From positions 1-64,000 of the forward strand of contig CANEZP010000006.1 in assembly GCA_947444305.1 (NCBI GenBank): a stretch of 64,000 bases of DNA, read 5' to 3'. Each line of letters starts with the position of its first letter. Position 1 is the first letter of the stretch. Below are positions 54,452 to 64,000 of this stretch, one piece after another. Position numbers and translations under genes: made by a program. The notes beneath the pieces were generated by a model that saw nothing but the letters and a program-made list of their open reading frames with translations, was not told the origin of the DNA and searched no databases. Source of the DNA: Pseudobdellovibrionaceae bacterium (GTDB lineage Bacteria; Bdellovibrionota; Bdellovibrionia; Bdellovibrionales; UBA1609).

Positions 54452-55633
54452 TTAGGGGTTGGGATCTTTCAGCATAAGGTAGCGCAGCTTACCGGTCTTT
54501 TGCTGGTAGTTCGCGGCAAAGAACGCATAATCGGTTTGCCCGAAATAGATATCGGCGCGGCCTTTACCGTCGATCGCCCCGCCGGTGTCCTGATCCAGCA
54601 GGAACCGCGAAAACGGCTGGAACGCGATTTGGCTCGAGTCCTCTTGTTCCATGTCGTAGATTCCCGTGTCCACGGGCCGCTCGGATTCAACGAATGTGAT
54701 CAGGCCTTTGAATCCGTACAAGCTCGAATCCGTAGCGATCGACCGCCCACCCGTCACCGGCGTCGTGTCTGAGCCGACCGGTGATTTCGAAGTTCGGTCG
54801 TAAAAAATGTAGTTCGGGTTGGTCGAGTAAATTTCCTCGTGCCTCTCGGGATTGGCGTTTAGAAATTTTCTCTGCGCGGCGTTTGAGCCGTTGGTGATGT
54901 AGCCTTTCTCTTTCATGTATTTAGAAATCCACTGCCAGCGGTGATCGTTACTCGCCCGGTACGAAAGGTAAAAGCTCGAGACCGTGTTGTTCTCTTCCAC
55001 TTTAACGTAACCACCGCCTTGCACGTGCAATAGGTAGAGGTCGAATAAATTATCCGTGTAACCAAGCTCGAGGCCTTTATTCTTCAGCTTACCTTTAAAG
55101 TCGATATCGCCTCGGGTGAAGAACTGCGCCTGCCCGCTCGGCTTCTTATAAATCGGGTATTTGAACCGGGCCGTCGGCCGGCTTCTCGCTTCGATCAAGT
55201 GCGTGTGGTACCCGGTGAACAGCGTGTCGTTCTCCTCGCCGAAGCGTGGATCACCCGGCTGAAGGTCCGGCGCGAAGACATCGAAGCGGTTACGGATCTC
55301 GGCATTGAGGGATTCGTAACAAAGGGTGATCGGCGTGTTCGTACCGCAAACGTTAAAGCTCTTCACGAGTTGCAGGAACACGATCAACGATTCTTTCGCT
55401 AACTTCTGCGGGTACCGGTGCCCGCCCATGTTGATCTTTCCGCTGAGGTCCCGGGTTTGGTAGCGCTTGAGTTGACGCGTGATCGCCAGCTCTAGGTCTC
55501 GCATATTGTCGTCGTCGGTGAAAACCGGAATTTCCTGCGCGGCTAACTTCTTTAGCGGAAACGCGTAATCACGCCGGGGCTCAATTTGCGCGAAGGAATT
55601 GGACGCGACAAAAATCAATTGCAGTAAAATCAT
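54452..55633 (-). CDS. mltA: Membrane-bound lytic murein transglycosylase A family
   Basis: A 393-residue protein. The MltA barrel domain is followed by the 3D domain; FLLDQDTGGAIDGKGRADIYFG carries the catalytic Asp. FTGYHTHLIEARS and LLHVQGGGYVKVEEN are further family segments. The N-terminus is a Sec signal (LQLIFVASNSFAQ) without a lipobox Cys. It cuts glycan strands in peptidoglycan, producing anhydro-muropeptides. Confidence 0.92.
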   Translation of the reverse strand: MILLQLIFVASNSFAQIEPRRDYAFPLKKLAAQEIPVFTDDDNMRDLELAITRQLKRYQTRDLSGKINMGGHRYPQKLAKESLIVFLQLVKSFNVCGTNTPITLCYESLNAEIRNRFDVFAPDLQPGDPRFGEENDTLFTGYHTHLIEARSRPTARFKYPIYKKPSGQAQFFTRGDIDFKGKLKNKGLELGYTDNLFDLYLLHVQGGGYVKVEENNTVSSFYLSYRASNDHRWQWISKYMKEKGYITNGSNAAQRKFLNANPERHEEIYSTNPNYIFYDRTSKSPVGSDTTPVTGGRSIATDSSLYGFKGLITFVESERPVDTGIYDMEQEDSSQIAFQPFSRFLLDQDTGGAIDGKGRADIYFGQTDYAFFAANYQQKTGKLRYLMLKDPNP

Positions 55634-55762
55634 GCTGCCCCTTGTTTTGATTAAGCTAAGTTGTAGTTAAGATTAGTTTAGCAATTGCTCTAGTATTCGA
55701 AAGGCCAGGTTCCACCTTGGAACTGGACGAACGGCATATCCGTTGCAAAATTAGGTGGAGAT

Positions 55763-55788
55763 AAAAAAAGCCGGCTTTGCAGCCGGCT
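55763..55788 (-). terminator. Rho-independent terminator of lon
   Basis: On the minus strand: AGCCGGC-tgcaaa-GCCGGCT followed by TTTTTTA. Stem of seven or eight GC-rich pairs, 65 bases after the lon stop. Confidence 0.9.
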
Positions 55789-55852
55789 CAACTCAACTTC
55801 TAAATTTTAAATCGTGATCGGTAATTCGACGTCAGACTAATTCGAAGCCGGA

Positions 55853-58315
55853 CTAATGCGCAGCCTGACCCGTATGTCCCGCGTACTGTGCCTTCACGCC
55901 CGAACCGCGTTCGCCGCGGGCCTTGAAGATCTCTTTGGCGTTCTTGACGTCCAAAGCGTTAACCAAAACTTGGTCTACGTGATCGACGAGAACGATTTTG
56001 AGATCCTTCATGATTTCTTTCGGAATGTCCTTGAGATCTTTTTCGTTCTCCTTAGGGCAGATGATCGTACGGATTCCGCCGCGGTGGGCGGCCATGGTTT
56101 TCTCTTTCAAACCGCCGATGGCCAACGCTCGTCCACGCAAGGTTACCTCACCCGTCATCGCGACCGTGCGCTTAACGGGAATTCTCAGCATCGATGAGAC
56201 GATCGAAGTGACGATCGCGAGACCGGCCGACGGCCCGTCTTTGGGAATCGCGCCTTCGGGTACGTGAATGTGAACGTCGGTGTCCGCGAAATACTCTTTG
56301 TTCAAACCGAACAAAGGACCACGCGAACGTACGTACGACATTGCCGCCGAACATGATTCTTTCATCACGTCGCCGAGCTGACCGGTCACGGTGAACTTAC
56401 CCTTACCCGGAACAACCGAGACTTCGACGACGAGCATATCGCCGCCGACTTCGGTCCAAGCCATACCGTTGGTCAGGCCGATTTCGTTTTGGCCTTCGAT
56501 CTTACCGAACTTGTATTTATCGGCGCCCAAGAACTCGTTCACTTTTTTAGGGGTGATTAGGTGCCCGACTGACATCTTCGGTTTTGCGCCCGGTTTGTTC
56601 TTATGGTTCGACTTCATCTCGTCGCGCACGATGTCTTTAGCTAATTTACGGAAGACGGTCGCGAGCTTGCGTTCCAAGTTACGGACGCCGGCTTCGCGCG
56701 TGTACGAACGAATGACTTCTTTCAAAGCTAAATCGTTGATCGAAACCTTGCGGTCGTTCAATCCGTGATTCTCGATTTGCTTCGGAACCAAGTATTTCTT
56801 CGCGATGTTGAACTTCTCAGTCTCGGTATAGCCTTCCAACTGAATGATCTCCATACGATCAAGCAAAGGACGCGGTACCGGGTGCAAGCTGTTCGCGGTC
56901 GTGAAGAACAAGATTTGCGATAAATCGTAGTCCACTTCCAAGTAGTGATCTTGGAAAGTGCCGTTTTGTTCCGGATCTAAAACCTCGAGCAAAGCCGCCG
57001 AGGGATCGCCGCGAAAATCATTGCTCATTTTGTCGATCTCATCGAGCAGGATCAACGGATTACCCTTGTCGCATTTACGAAGGGCCTGAATGATTTTACC
57101 CGGCATAGCGCCGACGTAAGTTTTACGGTGACCGCGGATCTCGGCTTCGTCACGAACGCCGCCCAAAGAGATACGCGAGAACGGACGATTCAGCGAACGT
57201 GCCACGGAGCGCGCGAGCGAAGTCTTACCGACGCCGGGAGGACCGACCAAGCAAAGAATCGGACCTTTCAACTTATCGCTCAAAGTCTGAACGGCCAAAT
57301 GTTCGAGGATACGTTCTTTGACCTTCTCGAGGCCCCAGTGATCTTCGTCCAAGATGCGCTCGGCTTCGATGATGTCGTGCTTCTCTTCCGCGTAATCTCT
57401 CCAGGGAAGGTCGAGCATCCAATCGATGTAGTTACGAACAACCGTCGCTTCCGCCGACATGGGCGACATCATTTTTAATTTCTTAATCTCTTTACGAACG
57501 CGATCGCCGGCGTCTTTCGACCATTTCTTTTTAGCGGCGCGGTCTTCAAGCTCTTGCAACTCGGCTTGATAATCGTCTTTCTCGCCGAGTTCCTTCTGAA
57601 TCGCCTGCATTTGCTCGTTCAGGTAGTACTCTTTTTGCGACTTCTCCATCTGCTTTTTGACACGGTTGCGGATCTTCTTCTCGACTTCGAGAATTTCGAT
57701 TTCGCTTGTCATCAAGTTGAGAAGTTCTTCGAGGCGCGTGCCGGGATCGAAGATTTCCAAAATCTTTTGTTTGTCTTCAAGTTTCAGATTGAGTTGGGCC
57801 ACGATGATGTCGGCGAGTTCACCGATGTCGTCGATGGTCGAAACGCGCATCAAAATTTCGGGCGGGATGCGTTTGTTCAACTTAACGTAGGTTTCGAAAG
57901 TCGATTTAACCGAACGAACTAAAGCCTTTGCTTCCGTCTCATTGGCGATAACTTCGATGATGTCTTCGCACTCGACCATGAAGAAACCGTCGGTTTGCAA
58001 AAAATCTTTGATGCGAACACGGCGCTTACCTTCGACCAGAACTTTTACGGTGCCGTCGGGCAAACGCAAAAGCTGAATGATCGTGCCCACCGTGCCGACG
58101 GAATAGACGTCTTTGGGTTCGGGGCTGTTGGTTTTTGCGTCACGTTGCGCGGCCAGCACGATGTCCGTTTGCTTGCTCATGGCTTCTTCAAGAGCGTTGA
58201 TGCTCTTTTCGCGGCCAACGAATAACGGCATCATCATGTGCGGGAAGATAATTAGATCCCGCAGGGGAAGTAAGGGCAATTTTTGACTGCCGGTAGTAAC
58301 AGACTTTTCGCTCAT
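55853..58315 (-). CDS. lon: ATP-dependent protease Lon
   Basis: An 820-residue LonA. N-terminal LAN domain ([19 protein letters not shown]), AAA+ module with Walker [10 protein letters not shown] and Walker [11 protein letters not shown], and a C-terminal protease with Ser-Lys dyad: Ser696 in PKDGPSAG and Lys739 in [10 protein letters not shown]. It degrades misfolded and regulatory proteins in the cytoplasm. ATG 58315 has GGAGT upstream; a longer upstream start would add residues not typical of Lon. Confidence 0.96.
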   Translation of the reverse strand: MSEKSVTTGSQKLPLLPLRDLIIFPHMMMPLFVGREKSINALEEAMSKQTDIVLAAQRDAKTNSPEPKDVYSVGTVGTIIQLLRLPDGTVKVLVEGKRRVRIKDFLQTDGFFMVECEDIIEVIANETEAKALVRSVKSTFETYVKLNKRIPPEILMRVSTIDDIGELADIIVAQLNLKLEDKQKILEIFDPGTRLEELLNLMTSEIEILEVEKKIRNRVKKQMEKSQKEYYLNEQMQAIQKELGEKDDYQAELQELEDRAAKKKWSKDAGDRVRKEIKKLKMMSPMSAEATVVRNYIDWMLDLPWRDYAEEKHDIIEAERILDEDHWGLEKVKERILEHLAVQTLSDKLKGPILCLVGPPGVGKTSLARSVARSLNRPFSRISLGGVRDEAEIRGHRKTYVGAMPGKIIQALRKCDKGNPLILLDEIDKMSNDFRGDPSAALLEVLDPEQNGTFQDHYLEVDYDLSQILFFTTANSLHPVPRPLLDRMEIIQLEGYTETEKFNIAKKYLVPKQIENHGLNDRKVSINDLALKEVIRSYTREAGVRNLERKLATVFRKLAKDIVRDEMKSNHKNKPGAKPKMSVGHLITPKKVNEFLGADKYKFGKIEGQNEIGLTNGMAWTEVGGDMLVVEVSVVPGKGKFTVTGQLGDVMKESCSAAMSYVRSRGPLFGLNKEYFADTDVHIHVPEGAIPKDGPSAGLAIVTSIVSSMLRIPVKRTVAMTGEVTLRGRALAIGGLKEKTMAAHRGGIRTIICPKENEKDLKDIPKEIMKDLKIVLVDHVDQVLVNALDVKNAKEIFKARGERGSGVKAQYAGHTGQAAH

Positions 58316-58622
58316 TCGAATGACTCCTTGGCCATAGATATCACGAGGACCTAAATACAGTGTGAGGCCTGCGAAGGCCTTCGTCAAAGTGGCGTTTCAC
58401 GATTTTACGAACTTATTTTCGGTGAGCGATTAACCGATTTATTGCCGGACGATTCCGGACTGGACGGAGTGGAATTTCTCCCCGGTTTTCTGGCAAAATA
58501 TTCTAGATAATCGCGTTGATGCACGACCTGTGCTTGGTCCGTGAGCGAAACCGGTGCTGAAAACTAGACGACGCAGTTAGCTAGTTCTCGTCGTTACGCC
58601 CTCGGACACGCAGACTGTAGGA
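58316..58622. other. Intergenic region between lon and the DKNYY-like gene
   Basis: 307 bases between divergent genes. It holds a small palindrome AGGCCTGCGAAGGCCT near 58366-58381 in the lon leader; no other structure stands out. Both promoters should lie here. Confidence 0.5.
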
Positions 58623-59399
58623 ATGTTTTTGCTTATCTTCCTTTTCAGCCTGACCACGATGACGTTTGCGAAAGATAATCCGGATTTCACGAAGGACGCC
58701 CGCGGCGTCATGTGGAAAACGCACAAGATTAAAAACGCCGACCCCGCGACCTTCGATGCCGCATGCCCGCAAGAATACCTAGACCACAAAGGCGATGCGT
58801 TGTTTTGCGCCGTGGATGCGAAACATATTTTTATCGGCCGCGACAAAAACCCCGAACCCGGCAAAGAAAAGATAGAGATCGAAGACTACGATCGCCTACC
58901 CGTGAAGGAACTCGGCAAAAATCATTTCCAGATCGGCAAAACCGTTTTCTTCAAAGACTTCACGCACGAAATGCAAAACGCCGACTTCGCTACCTTCAAT
59001 GAGCTTGAAGAAGAAAATGAATCGGGCATCGATTCACGCCGACAATGGGCGTCGGATCACCATGCGGTGTATTGCGCGGGCGAAGTCGTCACCGGATTAT
59101 CGCCGCGTGATCTCGCGTTCTGGCCTTTTCTTTCATGGGATTGCCGCGATTTAGTCTCGACGCAAATCGGTAACACTCTGCCGTCGACCGGCTACATCAA
59201 AGACCGCGGCGGCGTGTTCATCTACATGGATTGCAAACTGCATATGCGCTTGCCCGACGCCGACGCCGCGACCTTCACCGTACCCAACATTTTGTTTCCC
59301 TCGCGCGCCCGCGACGGCAAAGGTCACTTCTACAACTGCGGCAACATGACGATGAAAAAGAAATGGGCCCGGGCGGAAGAGCCGCCGCCCGCACCTTAA
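58623..59399 (+). CDS. Secreted DKNYY-like protein
   Basis: A 258-residue protein with signal peptide MFLLIFLFSLTTMTFA. Three D-A-D-x-x-T-F units (NADPATF, NADFATF, DADAATF), each linked to an aromatic strand such as DAKHIFIGRDK, resemble the DKNYY repeat family. Five Cys. Its stop overlaps the convergent stop by two bases. Function of DKNYY proteins is unknown. Confidence 0.65.
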   Translation: MFLLIFLFSLTTMTFAKDNPDFTKDARGVMWKTHKIKNADPATFDAACPQEYLDHKGDALFCAVDAKHIFIGRDKNPEPGKEKIEIEDYDRLPVKELGKNHFQIGKTVFFKDFTHEMQNADFATFNELEEENESGIDSRRQWASDHHAVYCAGEVVTGLSPRDLAFWPFLSWDCRDLVSTQIGNTLPSTGYIKDRGGVFIYMDCKLHMRLPDADAATFTVPNILFPSRARDGKGHFYNCGNMTMKKKWARAEEPPPAP

Positions 59400-62287
59400 T
59401 TCACGGGCACGAGCATAAGCGCTTCGATTTCTAGGCCGTTTTCGCGGAAGTCGACGGCGAAATCATTGTCGCCGACATTCAGTTCAATTTGCAAAATACC
59501 GCCGGCTTTATTCTTGCCGTAATTCCACGACCATTCCTGCGATTGTGGGACGTGCCAAGGTATAGTGCTATTCCCGGACCGTACGAACGCGCTGTCGGCA
59601 TTGCCGTCCCGGGCGCGTGTCCGCGCGAAGACCGCGTAGGCACCCTGCTTCTGAACTTTCGCGTTCAATCTAAATGAGGTCTTTGGGTTCATTCGCACGA
59701 AAGCTGTTCCCGCTTCGTCAACCCCACGGTCGCCAACCGTGAGACCATCCGCATCTTGCAGCCTTAACAGAGTCCCTTCGATTTTCTCGCCCGTCGCTTT
59801 TCCGAAAACGCCGGATCGAATAACCATGCCGGAATCCTCCGCACGCACATCCCACACGCCGGAATCGCGAGCCGAATAAATGTTTGCGGAATCATAGGTC
59901 GCACTCAAGAACTTCGGACTTTGCTGCGCCGGAATATTATTGATGACGGAATCTTGGGAACCGTTATCCGTATTTTCGAAGTATATGACTTTATCCGGCC
60001 CCGCGAGCCGGCTACCGGTGTTGCGATTCAAGAACACCACCGCGTCGACGTACGTCGCCTCAGTTTTACCCACGAAAGTAATTTGATGTTTGCCTTCAGC
60101 TAGCTTGATCCGCGAGCCGGCGTCGGATGCGTTGACGTCGTACCAAAACCACGAACCTTTACGCGCGTTGCCCGTCATCGGGCGCACGACCCCGCCGTCG
60201 ATCTGCACGTCGAAATTCATCGCTTGATTCAATTTGCGATGGATAAGTCGCAGCTTAACGTCGTACTCACCCGTCTTCGGAATTTGAACGGAGTAGGTCA
60301 CCTTTGCTTTACCCGCGTTGACGACTTCTATCCCCGCCTGCGGACTATGCGCCGCACGGCCCGGCACGGGCCGCCAGCCATCCGATACGACGGCGTTAGA
60401 AAGATCGGCCATCACGTCATCGGGCTCAAGCTGCGAACGCAAGGAAGGCTCGAAGATGACCTTGTTCTTGTCCAAGGTTAGCTCATTGAGATAAGCCATT
60501 TCGCTGATGAACTTAGAGAGATTATTTTTGTAGTTCGCCGCGGAGGTTGTCACGACAACGACCGGGGAAAATGGATCGGTCGTAAGGTAAGCATCCGTCA
60601 GCGCAACGCTTGAATCTAGAGCGTGGGTTTCTTTATTGTAGTAGTCCTTAAGCGCGAAAGTGCCCCGCACGGGTTTAACCCAAACGTACACGCGTTTATT
60701 CGGTGAAGTGAAGACGAGGGCGCCCTCAGCAAGTTGAACCGAAAAGTTTTTGGTGAACGTCATATCAACGTGATTTCTGGTCACGTCCGAACCGTCTTTC
60801 GGAGAATTCATACGATCGGCACGAACGTAGTTGTACGTCATGCTTTTGCCGTTCGAGAGCGTGCGAGTGACCGGCCAGGTTTGCTGTTGGCCGCTTGCGG
60901 CTACACCAAGGCAGCGATCAAGGCCGTTAACGTATTGCGCGAAATTTTTTTGATAAATGAGCACATTGCGTTTTTGCGCACCGATAACCCGGTCAAAACA
61001 TTGTCCGTCGCCCGGGCCAAAATTAATGAACGGCGCGGCCCCGTCAGCGCCAACGTCATTCACCGCCAAGGTCATCGAGCGTGATTCAGAAGAGATCGAC
61101 GCGTACGTAAGCTGCCGGTTAAGCAGCGAACTTCCGAGGACGTAATCCGGAGTCATGTAAGTATAGTGAAATACGGCATCCTGTGGACGAACATCGCGGG
61201 TGTCCTTCGCTAAGACACCCGGCACACGCCAATTCACTTCGTAAGATTTTTGCTCGGAAGCTTTCTTCCAAAGCTTGAAGACGGTCGGCGGCGGATAGTA
61301 GCTTGTCGTCAAATACATCGGCGCCAGCGATGTGTTTGCAACGGACCGATCGTTCGTGAAAAAGAGTTTGAAAATGTGCCCGGTGCCGTCGTCTTCGGCG
61401 AATTCCTGAGCGTGTTTCCGGCTCTTCGCGCCACCGCGAATGCCGTTCGGAATGGTTTCATCCGCGGCCGTCGCCAGAATGAGGTCCGCTAGGTTGGTCG
61501 ACTGGCGGCGGATGCTTGCGTCTTCGGCAAAGTCGATCAAGTTCAAGATTGCGCTGAAGGTATATTTTGTATACGTCGGCGCTCCGACTTCGATCAGCAA
61601 GCCGTACCGAATGCGATCTTCCAGCAGAACTTTCCAGTGCTTGCTCCACCGCTCGTAATTTTCGCTAACGGTTAAGCCGTTCCCGAGTTTGCGGCCGGCG
61701 TATGCCGTGGATTTAAGAGCTTGGGCGAGTAACAGGTAAGTCGTTTGTTGCGAGAAGCGGTGGTTCTCGCTATCCATCAGCCACTTGTACGAAGCCCCGC
61801 CCGTGCTGCCCACAAACTCCGCGCCTGAGGTATCGTAAGGCATCACGATGGCCATACGGTTCATCATATCGAAAAAGATTGAATTCAATTGTTCTTCACC
61901 CTCCGGCGAGAGTATGCGTTTTGAAAATTTAGAGCGGCCCAAGCCGACGAAATACGCACGGGTCATCAACGGAAATTGTAAGTCGGGCGCGATACGGCCC
62001 GGGTCTTCCGAAGTTTGTAAGGGAGCCAACGCAATACGAATTTGTTCGATCAATTCTTTTTCGTCGAAAGCTCCGCTCATGGCCGCCTGGGAAATGCTTT
62101 GATTTAACGTTCCCCAAAAAGGTTCACTTTTAACTTTTGGAAACGGGCGTGCAGCTTGAAGAGCCAAACGAGAGTTCAGTCCGATAGTAAATTGTAATTC
62201 AGGGGAAGCCGGCGCACTCGTCGAGCTGAAATTCTGGAAAGACAGGACGAGGGCGATGCAGGCCATTAGGACGGTGGTACGTTTCAT
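59396..62287 (-). CDS. Large secreted protein, candidate polysaccharide lyase with CBM-like modules
   Basis: 963 residues from ATG 62287, with a signal peptide (TTVLMACIALVLSFQNFS). The N-terminal half is mainly helical with WLMDSENHRFSQQ and KYTFSAILNLIDFAED, which recall (alpha/alpha)n toroid lyases; the middle is beta-rich. Two C-terminal jelly-roll-like units (about 660-770 and 850-960, YSVQIPKTGEYDVKLRLIHR and KQGAYAVFARTRARDG) resemble CBM6/35. It may degrade a surface or environmental polysaccharide. Catalytic residues are not proven. Confidence 0.6.
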   Translation of the reverse strand: MKRTTVLMACIALVLSFQNFSSTSAPASPELQFTIGLNSRLALQAARPFPKVKSEPFWGTLNQSISQAAMSGAFDEKELIEQIRIALAPLQTSEDPGRIAPDLQFPLMTRAYFVGLGRSKFSKRILSPEGEEQLNSIFFDMMNRMAIVMPYDTSGAEFVGSTGGASYKWLMDSENHRFSQQTTYLLLAQALKSTAYAGRKLGNGLTVSENYERWSKHWKVLLEDRIRYGLLIEVGAPTYTKYTFSAILNLIDFAEDASIRRQSTNLADLILATAADETIPNGIRGGAKSRKHAQEFAEDDGTGHIFKLFFTNDRSVANTSLAPMYLTTSYYPPPTVFKLWKKASEQKSYEVNWRVPGVLAKDTRDVRPQDAVFHYTYMTPDYVLGSSLLNRQLTYASISSESRSMTLAVNDVGADGAAPFINFGPGDGQCFDRVIGAQKRNVLIYQKNFAQYVNGLDRCLGVAASGQQQTWPVTRTLSNGKSMTYNYVRADRMNSPKDGSDVTRNHVDMTFTKNFSVQLAEGALVFTSPNKRVYVWVKPVRGTFALKDYYNKETHALDSSVALTDAYLTTDPFSPVVVVTTSAANYKNNLSKFISEMAYLNELTLDKNKVIFEPSLRSQLEPDDVMADLSNAVVSDGWRPVPGRAAHSPQAGIEVVNAGKAKVTYSVQIPKTGEYDVKLRLIHRKLNQAMNFDVQIDGGVVRPMTGNARKGSWFWYDVNASDAGSRIKLAEGKHQITFVGKTEATYVDAVVFLNRNTGSRLAGPDKVIYFENTDNGSQDSVINNIPAQQSPKFLSATYDSANIYSARDSGVWDVRAEDSGMVIRSGVFGKATGEKIEGTLLRLQDADGLTVGDRGVDEAGTAFVRMNPKTSFRLNAKVQKQGAYAVFARTRARDGNADSAFVRSGNSTIPWHVPQSQEWSWNYGKNKAGGILQIELNVGDNDFAVDFRENGLEIEALMLVPVN

Positions 62288-62394
62288 CAAAACCCCCACC
62301 TAACTTATCGGAAAAAGCATACTGGTCTAAAGTCTCATGAACCGATTAACTATTGGAGAGTCACCGTATGCCCCGGCGTCTCTTTTTGAGGCGA

Positions 62395-63165
62395 TTAATC
62401 CGTGGGACCTTCACTTTTGAAAATCGCGACCGTCTGTGCGACCGGGAAAATGCGCTGGTATTCGACTTCCATTGAATTCGCGAAGGTCATTCGATTGCGG
62501 ATCATCGGCCAGCCCTTCCCGTCCCCGTCGGGGATAAACGTTACGCCGTCTCGGTCGTCCAACGGGGTGTTATAAACTTTCACCTGCTTCGAACTTAGAG
62601 CCCAGGCGCCCTTCTCAAAAACGGCAACGGCGTGCCACGCGAAATTTTCTGCATCGCGGTCGAAAAGCGTGAGCACCGCGGGGAAGATCATCGCCTTGCG
62701 GCCTTCCGCTAAGTCGGTGACCTGAACATTTTGGTTGGCGAAGGCATAGATCTGCTCCTTACCCTTGTTCGCTTTCTTGCGCGTCTTGAATAGCTCCGCC
62801 GCGAGTTTTCTGGCGGTTTTTGTTTCCTCATGATTGGCTTCGCGTACGACCGGCACGCCTGGTTTTGTCGCGACGGTGCTCACCAATTGAACGTCACCCC
62901 AATAGGCCGTCTCCGTCTCGTTCGGAATCAAAAAGCCGGGCTTAAGATGAACGAGGTCCGAACTTCCTTTTGTACACGTGAACTCTTTTTGCGTATCTAC
63001 GGCCCAAAGCTTTCGTTTCCCGTCGCAGAGTTTGCGAAGTTTGGTCGAGCCCTCTGGATACTCCGAGGCCTGATCCGCGGCTCCTGAATAAGCATTGCTG
63101 ATCGCAAAAAATTGCGGGACTTCACCATGAGCCATCGACGTGAAAAAGAAGAATAAAAATGTCAT
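62395..63165 (-). CDS. Hypothetical secreted protein
   Basis: A 256-residue protein with a short signal peptide (MTFLFFFFTSMAHG). Two Cys in LRKLCDGK and EFTCTKG. The rest alternates strands and charged turns; no family recognised. A longer upstream reading from 63264 adds a basic leader unlike a signal peptide and reaches into the transposase gene, so I prefer ATG 63165. Confidence 0.6.
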   Translation of the reverse strand: MTFLFFFFTSMAHGEVPQFFAISNAYSGAADQASEYPEGSTKLRKLCDGKRKLWAVDTQKEFTCTKGSSDLVHLKPGFLIPNETETAYWGDVQLVSTVATKPGVPVVREANHEETKTARKLAAELFKTRKKANKGKEQIYAFANQNVQVTDLAEGRKAMIFPAVLTLFDRDAENFAWHAVAVFEKGAWALSSKQVKVYNTPLDDRDGVTFIPDGDGKGWPMIRNRMTFANSMEVEYQRIFPVAQTVAIFKSEGPTD

Positions 63166-63242
63166 ACGATAGAGTATGTTGATTCCGTGGCTCAATCGCA
63201 AGTGTCGCAATCTTCGTGACCGTTTCCATCTGGACTTCCGAT

Positions 63243-63788
63243 CTAAGCGGAAGATTTTCGCCATGCCGAGGTTTGCGGCCCGAATTCGCGGATGATGATA
63301 TCCGCGTAATCGCGTTCGTGCCCTTGGCTTTCAAGTTGGTTAACCAAAACGTAATCTCTCACGCTTAGGAAGGCCCGAAAACCAATCACGACGCGCGTGA
63401 ACGGCCGGTAATCCCAAAACTTAGTTTTGTTTTTCTTCAATTTACTCGCGCCGGTCATAGCTAACGCAATCGTGCCGGTCACCGCGCGAATGAAAGCTTT
63501 GTACGTAAACCGGTTCGCGAGCTGAATATGCAAGTGCAGATGATTGCCAACGTTCGCGAGCGTGTGAATTTTCACTCCGTACTTCGCCGCGAAGCGATCG
63601 ATGATCCCGCGCACTTTCTTACGATGTTTTAAGAATGATTTCTCACCCTTCGCTTGGCTCGAACGCAGAACAACGTGCATGGAATGCTTCACCGCGAGTG
63701 GCCGACTGCCTTGACGACCTTTTCGCGTGTTGCGGAAAGTGCCTCCGTAGAAATTCTTTTCGGACTTTAGGAGTTTCAGCTGCTTCAT
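63243..63788 (-). CDS. HUH/Y1 transposase, REP-associated (RAYT) type
   Basis: A 181-residue IS200-like protein. The HUH motif lies in NVGNHLHLHIQL (H83, H85, H87) and the catalytic Tyr is likely Tyr146 in RDYVLVNQLE. The basic N-terminus and lack of an adjacent tnpB fit RAYTs, domesticated enzymes that mobilise REP hairpins. A REP-like hairpin lies about 100 bases upstream. It may process REP sequences genome-wide. Confidence 0.8.
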   Translation of the reverse strand: MKQLKLLKSEKNFYGGTFRNTRKGRQGSRPLAVKHSMHVVLRSSQAKGEKSFLKHRKKVRGIIDRFAAKYGVKIHTLANVGNHLHLHIQLANRFTYKAFIRAVTGTIALAMTGASKLKKNKTKFWDYRPFTRVVIGFRAFLSVRDYVLVNQLESQGHERDYADIIIREFGPQTSAWRKSSA

Positions 63789-64000
63789 CGTGACCGATGG
63801 TATATTGGGTCGTGGAAATTTGCTAGTTTCTATCTTCGAATGGGCTGATTTTGGTGGTGCGTTAGGTTGTCCGTCCTTGAGAAGGCCTTCTTCACGCCGT
63901 CCGCGGCGTGAAGACCTAGATTTTGGGGAGATTGATTTTTTAGGGGGAAAGTCGGAGAGATAGGGAGGCTTTTTGGGGTTGGTCGTGCCGTGCGTTTCGC
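63789..64000. other. Gene-free window end
   Basis: 212 bases upstream of the RAYT gene with no supported gene. Apart from the REP-like hairpin it holds several G-rich runs (GGGGAG, AGGGGGAAA, TTGGGGTTGG). Confidence 0.5.
63890..63913. repeat. REP-like hairpin upstream of the RAYT gene
   Basis: CTTCACGCCG pairs perfectly with CGGCGTGAAG, loop TCCG. A short palindrome GAAGGCCTTC directly precedes it. Position next to a RAYT gene suggests a REP element. Confidence 0.7.

Noticed and set aside
53860-54477. 205-codon plus-strand frame over the regulator gene
   Set aside because: Antisense of a well-supported TPR/winged-helix gene.
1-64000. CRISPR arrays or prophage modules
   Set aside because: No regularly spaced direct repeats, no cas, integrase or phage structural genes were seen.

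Overview
The window looks like chromosomal DNA of a free-living or predatory member of the Bdellovibrionota, with moderately GC-rich coding sequence. The evidence is the block SRP RNA - dnaX - ybaB/ebfC - recR - mglA (gliding/polarity GTPase), which I recall as typical of Bdellovibrio relatives, plus a very high share of exported proteins: lipoproteins, outer-membrane barrels, lytic transglycosylases, minor pilins and a secreted metalloprotease. The exact genus cannot be fixed from the sequence alone.

Layout. 1-7.5 kb: a truncated hpd (tyrosine catabolism) on the minus strand, a rhodanese/HAD-nucleotidase pair, a large metzincin lipoprotein and a one-gene insertion element with palindromic ends sitting exactly between two convergent genes. 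7.6-12.3 kb: a tightly overlapping operon for pantothenate and coenzyme A precursors (DUF2520 protein, panB, panC, coaBC, coaX, panD). 12.4-18.2 kb: a secreted protein, a SprT-like metallopeptidase, a SrkA-type kinase, an M16 peptidase fused to membrane segments and a PH-like domain, RlpA and a fasciclin protein. 18.3-21.9 kb: ffs, three tandem hairpins, dnaX, ybaB, recR, mglA. 21.9-32 kb: outer-membrane proteins, nadA, a phosphopantetheinyl transferase, a PilZ protein, an ElaB-like pair, an EamA transporter, a phytase-esterase-like protein, a CYTH-like secreted protein and tRNA-Val(TAC).

32.1-55.6 kb is an accessory stretch rich in secreted and membrane proteins: GT2 and a polytopic membrane protein, a duplicated four-cysteine secreted family, two glycosidase-like barrels, an HExxH secreted protein, a GIDE-like membrane protein with a C-terminal propeller-like half, a chemoreceptor divergent from a porin and a small PstS-like protein, a two-gene secreted-protein operon whose second gene appears to start with CTG, a three-gene minor-pilin operon, an exported methyltransferase-like protein, a TPR/winged-helix regulator and MltA. 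55.8-64 kb: lon, a DKNYY-like protein, a 963-residue lyase-like protein with jelly-roll-like modules, and a HUH/Y1 (RAYT-type) transposase next to a REP-like hairpin.

Functional links. The CoA operon is the clearest metabolic unit and may carry a non-PanE ketopantoate reductase. The envelope theme (RlpA, MltA, minor pilins, MglA, PilZ, chemoreceptor) suits a surface-motile bacterium with an active cell wall and surface. All family calls come from motifs read by eye; none was checked against a database.
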